Translations under genes and position numbers: made by a program
Part shown: piece after piece, positions 1 to 6,399 of the stretch
Numbering within the stretch: position 1 is the stretch's first letter
Layout of the letters: each line of letters opens with the position of its first letter
The notes under the pieces: generated by a model
The model's input: only the letters and a program-made list of their open reading frames with translations
What the model was told of the DNA's origin: nothing
Database searches by the model: none
Assembly (NCBI GenBank): GCA_017536845.1
Contig: JAFWCP010000114.1
Span: 1 to 6,750 of the forward strand
Source: Solobacterium sp.
GTDB taxonomy: Bacteria; Bacillota_I; Bacilli_A; Erysipelotrichales; Erysipelotrichaceae
DNA: 6,750 bases
Direction of reading: 5' to 3'

Positions 1-79
1 TCCGTATCTGAATCAGAGCAAAGAAGAACTCCTGGAAGATCTTGCTGTTTTACGTCAGGTTACAGGGAGTCGGCAATGA
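1..79 (+). CDS. C-terminal end of a UPF0175-like antitoxin (5' end outside window)
   Basis: Only the last 25 codons are present, read from base 2 to a TGA at 77-79. The visible tail contains NQSKEELLEDLAVLRQ, a pattern of acidic and leucine residues that resembles the usual C-terminus of UPF0175 proteins (…EEELEEDLETLR…). UPF0175 proteins are small helix-turn-helix antitoxins that typically sit directly upstream of DUF3368 PIN toxins, which is exactly the arrangement here. The stop codon overlaps the toxin start as ATGA (76-79), which points to translational coupling. The DNA-binding part and the promoter lie outside the window, so the family call rests on the short tail plus gene order. It could be another antitoxin family with a similar acidic tail. 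Confidence 0.65.
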   Translation, partial: PYLNQSKEELLEDLAVLRQVTGSRQ

Positions 80-576
80 TCGTAGTTTCTGATTCCACAC
101 CGCTTATTACATTGATGAAAGCTGGTACGCTTGAAATTCTTCACTCCATGTTCGGAACAGTTCAGATTCCGGAAGCAGTATTCTTTGAACTGACCGGCAA
201 TGAGAGATTCCGGGACGAGGCTGATATGATCCGGAACTGCTCGTTTATTCAGGTTGTCAAAGTTCATGATCCTTCACGGGTGGAATTCTTACAAAGAGTC
301 ACCGGGCTTGACTTAGGGGAAAGTGAAGCGATCATTTTTGCGGATGAAACGAATGCTGATGTACTGTTGATGGATGAGGCGGCCGGCAGAAGAGTTGCCA
401 AAAACATGCGCCTGCCATTGGCCGGCAGTGTCGGTATTCTGGTGAATGCTTATCAACTTCACCTGCTCAGCAGAGATGAGGCGGTCGCAGCATTTAACAG
501 GATCAGGAATGCCAACAGGCATATCAGTGAGAGACTGATCCAGGATGCACTAAATGTCATCTATCAAGAGGGATGA
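76..576 (+). CDS. PIN-domain toxin, DUF3368 family (probable VapC-like ribonuclease)
   Basis: A complete 166-residue protein, usual length for DUF3368. PIN-domain acidic residues are visible in order: D6 in VVSDSTPLI, E38 in FFELTGNE, the family hallmark LDLGESEAI at 78-86 (E82/E84), and D100 in LLMDEAAGRR. It then continues with the typical LAGSVGILVNAY and a C-terminal helical segment ending ISERLIQDAL. PIN proteins are Mg-dependent ribonucleases; as toxins they cleave RNA and stop growth unless bound by their antitoxin. DUF3368 members are commonly paired with UPF0175 proteins, and here the start overlaps the stop of such a gene by four bases. The start is fixed by this overlap and by MIVVSD, the standard N-terminus of the fold. 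The target RNA cannot be told from sequence. No frameshift or missing acidic residue is seen, so it is probably active. Confidence 0.88.
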   Translation: MIVVSDSTPLITLMKAGTLEILHSMFGTVQIPEAVFFELTGNERFRDEADMIRNCSFIQVVKVHDPSRVEFLQRVTGLDLGESEAIIFADETNADVLLMDEAAGRRVAKNMRLPLAGSVGILVNAYQLHLLSRDEAVAAFNRIRNANRHISERLIQDALNVIYQEG

Positions 577-626
577 TCTGCTGCCCTGATTGAAAAAGGC
601 TTCATGGAAGAGACTCTATACACTGA

Positions 627-773
627 TTTTGTTCCAGCAGAGATGGGTATGTGCGGTTCACGAAACAAAACTGCACCAATAAGAAGGAATACTCATATAC
701 CAAAACGACACATTTCTACCGCTGCAACCATAATTCACCGCTGATGGAAAGCATGATCTACTTCGGCTGGTAA
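627..773 (+). pseudogene. Possible decayed gene tail, family not recognised
   Basis: A 48-codon open stretch follows an in-frame TGA (624-626), has no plausible start codon with a ribosome binding site, and ends at TAA 771-773 just before the terminator. Its product is unusually protein-like for intergenic DNA: it is rich in aromatic and polar residues, has two Cys residues near the middle (CTNKKEY and YRCNHN), and ends MESMIYFGW. It may be the C-terminal remnant of a gene whose front was deleted or frameshifted. I do not recognise the family. It could equally be chance. Confidence 0.25.
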
Positions 774-777
774 ACAA

Positions 778-800
778 AAAAGTCTGCCCTGCAGACTTTT
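778..800. terminator. Bidirectional intrinsic terminator between the toxin region and the lipoprotein gene
   Basis: A perfect 10-bp stem (AAAAGTCTGC at 778-787 with GCAGACTTTT at 791-800) encloses a three-base CCT loop. Read on the - strand it lies seven bases past the lipoprotein stop and is followed by a run of T (TTTTTTGTTT). Read on the + strand it is followed by CTTTC, so it can also end transcripts coming from the toxin side. Confidence 0.85.
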
Positions 801-806
801 CTTTCG

Positions 807-2519
807 TTATTCAGCAACCGTGACAATCACCTGTGCATATCTTGTCATTGCGGCATCCGCATCATCGGATACGGCAACAACCAGGTTGAAGTAATCGCCG
901 GGCTGGGCATCGGCCGGGACGGTGAAGCCGGTAGCCAGCTTTTCCGGTGTCCAGACACGGATGTCTGTCATTGCCCCGCTGTAGACGGAGCCTTCATTGA
1001 AGTAGAACCAGGAAGCAGAGAGACTGTCTCCATCCGGATCGAATGCTTCGGCTGAGAAGGTGACAGGCTTGCCGGCCTTGGCGGTCAGCTGCCAGTTTTC
1101 AACGGTGACAACCGGAGCATGGTTGCAGTGTTCGTAATCGTTGACGCACCAGTCAGCTCTTGCCGCAAAGTCGAGCTGGTAAGGGAGCAGGAACCTGTTC
1201 GGCGTGCCCGGGGTGCCGGTGTTGTAGTTGTAGGAAGCAGCAGCTTCGACTTCTTCATCGGTGTATGTGATGGCGCCGACCCAGGATCCGTACTTGCCGT
1301 TTTCCATGCCCTTGAGGCCGTTGTTCAGCAGGGCCATAAAGCCGGTGGAGTCGCCTTCGCCGATGAAGTCATACTTTTCAAACTTTGTTGCCGGGAATCC
1401 GTCATAGCCCCAGTCGATGGTATCGATCAGGCCATACTGGTAGGCATCCACTTCATTGGGAATTTCATAACCGTCAAGGAAGAGGTTGTACCTGCCAAGC
1501 AGGGCGCCATGGTCAAACTTGATGTTTTCAGAGAGCCATTCGCCATGGAAGGTATAGTTGACATCCGGTGCTGTGCCCAGGAAATAGCAGAAGTTCATCG
1601 GGTCATGGTCATCGGTTGTGCATAACGGTGCGAAGAAGGCGCAGTAGCTGCCGGTTGTGCTCATATGGACGATGCCGGGATAGAGCTCTTCGATCTTGTT
1701 GTCAGCCCAGCTGTTGTCCTGGCCTGTACCGGAGATGATGACCTTGTTGATGACTTGTTCCCTGACCTTTTCCCAGTCATCCTGGTTGTCTTCATAAATG
1801 CTCAGCAGGGCTCTGACGACAGTATTGACGCCGCCCCAGGAGAACAGGTACAGAGGACGGGGATCATCATCCATGATGGCATCAACGATCCAGTCAGAAC
1901 CTTCGGATGCCTCACGGACATCGCCTTCAAAGGCAATGTTGCCGACCTTGGTGATGCTTAACAGCTCATCCGGTGTCGGATAGTTGGCATCGTTCTGAGA
2001 AAGGTATTCATACACTTCCCGGTATTCATTGTCCCAGAGATCTTCAATCCAGCCTTCCGGGATGTCTCTGTAGTGGGTGAAATCCGCAGCAGCAGGGTCA
2101 GGCGTTGCTGCACCGGTATGGGTTGTATAAACCGCTTCACCTTCGCAGAGATAGTTGGGTGTGACTTCACCCAGGGTATGTTCGCCGTCACCGTTCCAGT
2201 GGTATTTGGAGGCGGAGTAGACAATGCCGTCAAGGTCTACTTCGTTGAAATACAGGGCCAGGTGGATCAGGGAATTCATATCATCACATTCCACGTCGGT
2301 GGTGATGATGGCACGGGGCCTGTCTTCCGGTGCAACCACCGGCAGGTACGGTGTCTTTGTCGAAACGGTTTCAATGGCATCTTCTGTCGGAGCCGGTGTT
2401 GCGGCGACGGAAGAAGCGGGCGCGGAAGAAGCAGCAGTCGACGCTGCGGCGGAAGAAGCCTGTGTGCAGCCGGCCAGAACCATGGCCAGAGCAGCTGTTG
2501 TCAAAATCTGTTTTCTCAT
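807..2519 (-). CDS. Secreted lipoprotein with DUF1593 (Sde182-type nucleoside hydrolase-like) domain
   Basis: A 570-residue protein. The start at 2519 is chosen because it has GGAGGG six bases upstream and begins a lipoprotein signal (MRK, hydrophobic core, LAGC with Cys18). Residues 19-60 are an Ala/Ser/Pro/Thr linker. From about residue 68 comes the DUF1593 domain, a nucleoside-hydrolase-like fold: TTDVECDD at 73-80 corresponds to the metal-binding Asp cluster of nucleoside hydrolases. Further family landmarks are LYLFSWGGVNT (223-232), GEGDSTGFMALLNNG (387-401) and DFAARADWCVNDY (450-462). Residues about 470-570 resemble the Ig-like Sde182 C-terminal domain (FDPDGDSL, then a final TRYAQVIVTV). 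The family is named from a Saccharophagus degradans protein described as cellulose-binding; the real substrate is not established. Acting at the outer face of the membrane, it may cleave nucleosides or glycosides. It lies downstream of a LacI-type regulator on the same strand and probably answers to it. Family call firm, substrate unknown. Confidence 0.88.
   Translation of the reverse strand: MRKQILTTAALAMVLAGCTQASSAAASTAASSAPASSVAATPAPTEDAIETVSTKTPYLPVVAPEDRPRAIITTDVECDDMNSLIHLALYFNEVDLDGIVYSASKYHWNGDGEHTLGEVTPNYLCEGEAVYTTHTGAATPDPAAADFTHYRDIPEGWIEDLWDNEYREVYEYLSQNDANYPTPDELLSITKVGNIAFEGDVREASEGSDWIVDAIMDDDPRPLYLFSWGGVNTVVRALLSIYEDNQDDWEKVREQVINKVIISGTGQDNSWADNKIEELYPGIVHMSTTGSYCAFFAPLCTTDDHDPMNFCYFLGTAPDVNYTFHGEWLSENIKFDHGALLGRYNLFLDGYEIPNEVDAYQYGLIDTIDWGYDGFPATKFEKYDFIGEGDSTGFMALLNNGLKGMENGKYGSWVGAITYTDEEVEAAASYNYNTGTPGTPNRFLLPYQLDFAARADWCVNDYEHCNHAPVVTVENWQLTAKAGKPVTFSAEAFDPDGDSLSASWFYFNEGSVYSGAMTDIRVWTPEKLATGFTVPADAQPGDYFNLVVAVSDDADAAMTRYAQVIVTVAE
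2407..2459. repeat. Low-complexity linker repeat, GCGGAAGAAGC-type, three copies
   Basis: The eleven-base unit occurs at 2422-2432 and 2449-2459, with a one-base variant at 2407-2417. On the coding strand it encodes Ala-Ser-Ser-Ala runs of the linker just after the lipoprotein Cys. Such runs in spacer regions often vary in length by slippage; here it is simply the flexible tether. Confidence 0.6.
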
Positions 2520-2524
2520 CTTTT

Positions 2525-2530
2525 CCCTCC
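2525..2530 (-). promoter_or_regulatory. Strong ribosome binding site deciding the lipoprotein start
   Basis: The - strand reads GGAGGG, then five bases, then ATG. It selects the start at 2519 over an in-frame ATG 63 bases further upstream (2582), which has no such site and would spoil the signal peptide. Confidence 0.8.
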
Positions 2531-2531
2531 G

Positions 2532-2548
2532 GCAAATCCTTGATTTGC
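2532..2548. promoter_or_regulatory. 17-bp inverted repeat before the lipoprotein gene (candidate operator or leader hairpin)
   Basis: GCAAATC (2532-2538) and GATTTGC (2542-2548) are perfect inverted arms around CTT. The repeat lies between a candidate -10 box and the ribosome binding site, a common place for repressor binding. It is AT-rich with an odd-length centre, unlike the CG-centred even palindrome of classical LacI-family operators, so the regulator link is inference. It could also fold in the mRNA beside the ribosome binding site. Confidence 0.45.
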
Positions 2549-2558
2549 TTACACTGAA

Positions 2559-2587
2559 AGGATATCCGTAAGGGATGTTCAAAACAA
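2559..2587 (-). promoter_or_regulatory. Candidate weak sigma-A promoter for the lipoprotein gene
   Basis: On the - strand, TTGTTT (2582-2587) is separated by 17 bases from TATCCT (2559-2564). Matches to the consensus boxes are three and four of six, so this is tentative. The -10 overlaps a perfect GGATATCC palindrome (2560-2567). The gene may also be read from the regulator transcript, since no terminator is seen between them. Confidence 0.3.
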
Positions 2588-2628
2588 TGAATCTACTGAA
2601 TGCTTTTCCTGATTTAACTAAATGTTTT

Positions 2629-3621
2629 TCAGATATTTAGTAATTCGCCGCGGACGATGATCTCTGTATTGACGGCAATACGCTGGGCCGTCTGATGGGG
2701 TTCGTGGATCAGGTCCATGAGCCTTCTGACCCCGGCCCGGCCGAAATCCTGCTTGTTGACCTGGATTGTGGTGAGGGCTCTGCTTTCTGCTTCCGGCACA
2801 TTGTCAAAGCCGGTGACAAAGGCATCAATGCCCAGCCTGTCCAGGATGTCTTCCGTGATCAGGGCAAGAAAATCATTGGCGCAGACAAAGACTTCCGGCA
2901 GGCCTTTTGATGACCGCTGCAGCTTCCGGAGCTGTTTTTCAAACAGGATGCTCCAGTCGGGAACATGGTCCAGGCGGAAGTCGAACAGCTGTTCATGAGG
3001 GATCTCATGGTCATGCAGCGCAGCAAGGTAGCCGCTTTTCCTCTCCCGGAAGTTGTTGATGTAGAGGCTGGATGTGATGAAGCCGAATTTCCGGAATCCT
3101 GCCTTGATCAGGATCCTGGTCATTTCATAGGATGCACCGGCATTGTTGATGGCGACATAGTTGTTCCGCTGGTCGTTATAGGCAACATCGAGAAAAACGT
3201 GAGGCAGCTTCATGTTTTCAAAGACATGCAGCTGTTCTTCCCTGAGGTAGGTGGCAAGGATCAGGATGCCGTCACAGGTATAGGGATCATCCATCAGACG
3301 TACGCCCTGGATCCTGTCCTGGTAGGATAGATGGTTCACCAGCAGCTGGCAGCCAAGGGCTGTGCATTCTTTTTCAATTCCGCCCAGCAGTGCCGCAAAG
3401 AAGGTATTGTCAGTGACGCTGTCTTTTGCGTCCTGGAAGAAGATCAGCCTGATGGCATTGGTTTTCCTTTCCCGCACATAGCCAAGCTCTTCTGCCGCCT
3501 GCAGGATTTCCTGACGTTTCTTTTCGGAAATGGTTCCGCGGCGGTTGTTCAGGGCATTGGAAACCGTCCCGGGGGAGACATTGGTTTTGCGGGCGATATC
3601 TGCAACTGTTACTTTTTTCAT
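2629..3621 (-). CDS. LacI-family transcriptional regulator with shortened hinge
   Basis: A 330-residue protein of ordinary LacI length. The N-terminal helix-turn-helix is clear (VTVADIARKTNVSPGTVSNALN, 4-25, then ISEKKRQEILQAAEELGYV). The periplasmic-binding-like sensor follows: FFAALLGGIEKEC (74-86), FRERKSGYLAAL (191-202), VFVCANDFLA (244-253) and VTGFDNVPEA (269-278), each a recognised landmark of the family. The protein should bind an operator as a dimer and release or bind it on sensing a small ligand, most often a sugar or nucleoside. Oddly, after GYV (47-49) only RERKTNA separates the DNA-binding domain from the first sensor strand, whereas most relatives have about ten more residues forming the hinge helix. 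No Shine-Dalgarno sequence precedes the ATG. It is 109 bases upstream of the lipoprotein gene on the same strand, with no terminator seen between, so that gene is the likely target. Confidence 0.9.
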   Translation of the reverse strand: MKKVTVADIARKTNVSPGTVSNALNNRRGTISEKKRQEILQAAEELGYVRERKTNAIRLIFFQDAKDSVTDNTFFAALLGGIEKECTALGCQLLVNHLSYQDRIQGVRLMDDPYTCDGILILATYLREEQLHVFENMKLPHVFLDVAYNDQRNNYVAINNAGASYEMTRILIKAGFRKFGFITSSLYINNFRERKSGYLAALHDHEIPHEQLFDFRLDHVPDWSILFEKQLRKLQRSSKGLPEVFVCANDFLALITEDILDRLGIDAFVTGFDNVPEAESRALTTIQVNKQDFGRAGVRRLMDLIHEPHQTAQRIAVNTEIIVRGELLNI

Positions 3622-3678
3622 GAGGATAAGGTATCACATTTTGGAAATGGACAGAATACGCAATGCAGGAAATGAAAA

Positions 3679-3703
3679 AGGAGCAGAGGGGTATTCTGCT
3701 CCT
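3679..3703 (-). terminator. Intrinsic terminator of the DUF7309/DUF6930 gene
   Basis: A perfect 9-bp stem (AGGAGCAGA at 3679-3687, TCTGCTCCT at 3695-3703) with a seven-base loop begins eight bases after the stop codon on the - strand. It is followed by TTTTCATTT. It separates this gene from the LacI-type regulator downstream. Confidence 0.8.
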
Positions 3704-3711
3704 GAAGAAAG

Positions 3712-4767
3712 TTACGAGAGTCCTCTGCGGCCGGCCGGGTCGCCGATGATGAAATGCTGATGCATGGAAAACAGGGCATGGGTCAGGCTGCGGAGGTTGT
3801 CGTCGAAGACAAGGCTGATTTCCAGCCTCTCGCACAGCGGCTTCAGCAGATGGTGGGTAAAGATGCTGTTGGTGTAAATGGCGGCCGGCTTCTTCTTCCT
3901 TTTCAGCATCCGCTTCACCAGGACTTCCAGCTGGTACTCCAGACCCCAGACATCATCCTTGCCGATATCAAGGTGCAGAAGCTTTCCGGTATGGCGGTTC
4001 AGGCAGAGCAGCAGCTGCGGGACTATCCTGCTGCAGCTGTCCTTGTCCGCGATGGGGGATACAAAAGCCAAAGAGACATCGAAGTTTTCCAGCGGGGATA
4101 CCGGCAGTGCTGCCGCCTGCTGCAGAAGGGTTTCCTCGGGCAGTTCTGCCTCCGGCAGCATGGACTCATCAAACGGCTGTGTTTCAATGGCGGAAAGGCG
4201 GTAGCCGTCACCGTCCTTGACCATATATGCCAGGCGGCTTCCGGAATATGACTTCAGCTGCGGCAGGGCGGCAATGGAAAACTGCCCTTTTTTATCCAGG
4301 CGGTCCAGATACAGCACGGCGTCAAAGGCTTCCTCCAGCATCCGGTAATCCTCCTGACGGCCGGGGCAGTCAAGGCGGAAGGGCTCATAACGGCTGAATG
4401 ACGGCAGGATGGTCCTGTCTGTCACGGTGATGTTCAGCTGCTTCAGCAGTCCATTGACAGCACGGTAGCTTTCGTCGGGCATTTCGTTCCTGGGTTCAAA
4501 GACACACTGCACCGAGTGCTGGGTCAGGCCGGAAAGGATGCCGTCTTCGCCTTTGAGGTTCTTTACCAGCCGCAGAAGGCTGTGCAGTCCTTCTTCGCCG
4601 GGGTACACAGCAAGGCTGATATAGCCTGACGAGCTTCCCATGACGCTGATATACGCGTCGCTGCCGTCAGAAAGCCGCAGCCCGATGATCTGCTCGGAGT
4701 AGAATTTCCTGTATATTTTTGCGCCATAAAAGAGCATGGCCTTATCAAACAGTTCTCTGGTAAACAT
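3712..4767 (-). CDS. DUF7309/DUF6930 domain protein of unknown function
   Basis: A 351-residue cytoplasmic protein with no signal peptide or membrane segment. The N-terminal part resembles the DUF7309 domain: an opening helix, then YISVMGSSSGYISLAVYPGE (39-58) and a helix EGLHSLLRLV. The C-terminal part from about residue 225 resembles DUF6930: VSLAFVSPIADKDS, LLLCLNRHTGKLLHLDIG, then KKPAAIYTNSIFTHHLL and a closing LEISLVFDDNLRSL. Proteins of this build are found in Firmicutes, but no activity is established and no catalytic motif stands out. The start at 4767 is chosen because it has GGAGG nine bases upstream and a good promoter. The open frame continues upstream only as the antisense of the neighbouring transporter gene. 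It is divergently transcribed from the MATE gene, which suggests but does not prove shared control. Confidence 0.7.
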   Translation of the reverse strand: MFTRELFDKAMLFYGAKIYRKFYSEQIIGLRLSDGSDAYISVMGSSSGYISLAVYPGEEGLHSLLRLVKNLKGEDGILSGLTQHSVQCVFEPRNEMPDESYRAVNGLLKQLNITVTDRTILPSFSRYEPFRLDCPGRQEDYRMLEEAFDAVLYLDRLDKKGQFSIAALPQLKSYSGSRLAYMVKDGDGYRLSAIETQPFDESMLPEAELPEETLLQQAAALPVSPLENFDVSLAFVSPIADKDSCSRIVPQLLLCLNRHTGKLLHLDIGKDDVWGLEYQLEVLVKRMLKRKKKPAAIYTNSIFTHHLLKPLCERLEISLVFDDNLRSLTHALFSMHQHFIIGDPAGRRGLS

Positions 4768-4794
4768 GAAACAATGCCTCCTTTTCAGAATGCT

Positions 4795-4803
4795 ATTGTA
4801 ACA
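4795..4803 (-). promoter_or_regulatory. Extended -10 promoter for the DUF7309/DUF6930 gene
   Basis: The - strand reads TGTTACAAT: a TACAAT -10 box (five of six matches, 4795-4800) with the TG extension one base upstream. No good -35 box is present, as is usual for extended -10 promoters. Transcription would start about 20 bases before the ATG, leaving room for the GGAGG site. Confidence 0.55.
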
Positions 4804-4826
4804 TGTCAGAGGAACGGTTACTGATA

Positions 4827-4855
4827 AAGACAAAAGAATTGTTTTCGTGTAGAAT
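4827..4855 (+). promoter_or_regulatory. Candidate sigma-A promoter for the MATE gene
   Basis: AAGACA (4827-4832, four of six matches) is spaced 17 bases from TAGAAT (4850-4855, five of six matches). This places the transcript start around 4862, just upstream of a short leader. A start that close would trim the ribosome binding site region, so the spacing to the gene is tight. Confidence 0.4.
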
Positions 4856-4878
4856 ATGCGTGAGGGAGAAAGTTGTGT

Positions 4879-6249
4879 ATGAATCTGTTCAAACCCGTCG
4901 ATATGACGAAAGACAATCCGGTAAAAGTGATTCTTCTGTTTACCCTGCCGATGCTGATAGGGAACATCGCCCAGCAGCTGTACAATACCGTCGACAGCAT
5001 CATTGTCGGCCGCTATGTCGGTGACAATGCCCTGGCCGCCGTCGGTTCGGCCGGCCCGATTATCAACCTGATGCTTGTATTGTTCATGGGCATCGCGACC
5101 GGTGCCAGCATCATGGTGTCCCAGTATTTCGGGGCAAAGCAGAGGGAACGCCTTTCCAAGGCCATCGGCACCTGCATCATGATGACTTTTGCTGCTTCGA
5201 TCTTCATCATGGTCATCGGCCCGTTTATTACACGGCCTCTGCTGCATCTGTTAAATACGCCGGAATCCATCATTGACTGGTGTACCGGTTATCTGAATAT
5301 CATCTTCTTAGGCATCATGGGCGGGGGCTATTACAACATCCTGTCCGGTGTCTTAAGAGGTCTGGGGGATTCCGTATCCGCCTTAATCTACCTGCTTGTA
5401 GCTACCCTTCTGAACATTGTTCTGGACTATACGTTTGTCGCCAAGCTGAATATGGGCGTTGCCGGTGTTGCCTGGGCGACCATCATTGCCCAGGCGGTCA
5501 GTGCCGTCTGCTGCCTGGTCAAGCTGACAAGGATGAGCGATATCTTTGACCTGAAGAAGGAATACCTGATCCCTGAACAGGAATACTCAAGCCGTCTGAT
5601 CAGGCTTGGCCTTCCCTCCGGCATTACCCAGGCCATCTTCTCCATGTCCATGATCGTCGTGCAGTCTTTAACCAACAGCTTCGGTGAACTGTTCATTGCG
5701 GCCAATGTCATCGTCATGCGTATTGACGGCTTTGTCATGCTGCCGGCATTCTCGTTCGGCGCTGCCATGACAACCTTTGCCGGCCAGAACATCGGTGCCA
5801 GAAAGCTTGACAGAGTGACGGAAGGGGCAAAGAACGGCACGCTTGCGGCAATGGGGATCTCGGCTGTACTGACAGCGATCATCCTGCTGTTCGGCAAACA
5901 GCTGATGGGCATCTTCACCGATACGCAGGAACTGATTACCCTGAGCAACAACATGATGAGGATCATTGCCGTAGGTTATATATTAATGGAAGTCACGCAA
6001 TGCTTATCCGGCATCATGAGAGGGGCCGGTGATACGGTCACGCCGATGTGGATCTCCATCCTGACATCGGTTGCCATCCGTGTGCCGCTGGCATATGGGC
6101 TGGTCTGGATTACCAGGACACCCGAACTGCCGCAGGGCAACTGCGCAATGATGTATTTGAGCATGCTGATCAGCTGGAGTGTAGGTGCATTGGTTACCTT
6201 CTTGATGTACCGCAAAGGCAACTGGAAGCAGAGAGCAATCAATTATTAA
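4879..6249 (+). CDS. MATE family multidrug/sodium-or-proton antiporter
   Basis: A 456-residue, strongly hydrophobic protein compatible with the 12 membrane helices of MATE exporters. Two homologous lobes are visible. The first has PMLIGNIAQQLYNTVDSIIV, ALAAVGSAGP, GASIMVSQYFGAK and VLRGLGDS. The second has GLPSGITQAIFSMSMIVVQS, AANVIVMRIDGFVMLP, TTFAGQNIGA and GIMRGAGDTVTPM. MATE proteins sit in the cell membrane and export cationic drugs, dyes or metabolites in exchange for Na+ or H+. The substrate here cannot be told. The start is uncertain: ATG at 4879 lies ten bases after GGAG (4865-4868), and an in-frame TTG at 4873 lies four bases after it. I prefer the ATG. The gene is monocistronic, between a candidate promoter and a strong terminator, with no regulator beside it. 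The family call is very secure. Confidence 0.95.
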   Translation: MNLFKPVDMTKDNPVKVILLFTLPMLIGNIAQQLYNTVDSIIVGRYVGDNALAAVGSAGPIINLMLVLFMGIATGASIMVSQYFGAKQRERLSKAIGTCIMMTFAASIFIMVIGPFITRPLLHLLNTPESIIDWCTGYLNIIFLGIMGGGYYNILSGVLRGLGDSVSALIYLLVATLLNIVLDYTFVAKLNMGVAGVAWATIIAQAVSAVCCLVKLTRMSDIFDLKKEYLIPEQEYSSRLIRLGLPSGITQAIFSMSMIVVQSLTNSFGELFIAANVIVMRIDGFVMLPAFSFGAAMTTFAGQNIGARKLDRVTEGAKNGTLAAMGISAVLTAIILLFGKQLMGIFTDTQELITLSNNMMRIIAVGYILMEVTQCLSGIMRGAGDTVTPMWISILTSVAIRVPLAYGLVWITRTPELPQGNCAMMYLSMLISWSVGALVTFLMYRKGNWKQRAINY

Positions 6250-6258
6250 GCCAAAGAC

Positions 6259-6294
6259 ACAGCCGCCATGGTCAACCATGACGGCTGTTTTATT
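6259..6294 (+). terminator. Intrinsic terminator of the MATE gene
   Basis: ACAGCCG (6259-6265) pairs with CGGCTGT (6282-6288), and inside it CATGGT (6267-6272) pairs with ACCATG (6275-6280), with a single C/A mismatch between the two stems. A TTTTATT tract follows. It starts ten bases after the stop and also separates the transporter from the convergent ATPase gene. Confidence 0.85.
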
Positions 6295-6379
6295 GCTGTA
6301 TTTGTGATCAGGGATTGAAGCAGGCTATGCAAAAGCAACAGGCATTTCAATCATCGGAACTATGCCATGGCACCTTCCA

Positions 6380-6397
6380 CCGGAATGGGAATTCCGG
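6380..6397. repeat. Short inverted repeat just past the ATPase stop
   Basis: CCGGAAT (6380-6386) and ATTCCGG (6391-6397) are perfect arms with a four-base GGGA spacer. On the - strand it begins two bases after the ATPase stop codon. No T-run follows, so it is not a standard terminator, though it could stabilise the mRNA end. The remaining stretch 6295-6379 shows no supported gene. Confidence 0.4.
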
Positions 6398-6399
6398 GT

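Noticed and set aside
1119..1625. Long + strand open frame opposite the lipoprotein gene
   Set aside because: It mirrors codon structure of the - strand gene, has no ribosome binding site and no recognisable domain; similar shadows lie opposite the regulator and the DUF7309/DUF6930 gene.
2520..2582. A 21-residue N-terminal extension of the lipoprotein
   Set aside because: It has no ribosome binding site and would bury the lipoprotein signal peptide, which starts exactly after GGAGGG at 2519.
4768..5247. A 160-codon upstream extension of the DUF7309/DUF6930 reading frame on the - strand
   Set aside because: It is the antisense of the MATE gene's first third, is low in hydrophobic content and rich in His, Asp and Gln, and lies upstream of a clear ribosome binding site and promoter for the shorter start.
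6295..6399. Short - strand open stretches downstream of the ATPase, one ending MIEMPVAFA
   Set aside because: They are tiny, interrupted in all frames and lack a ribosome binding site, so a partner gene cannot be supported.
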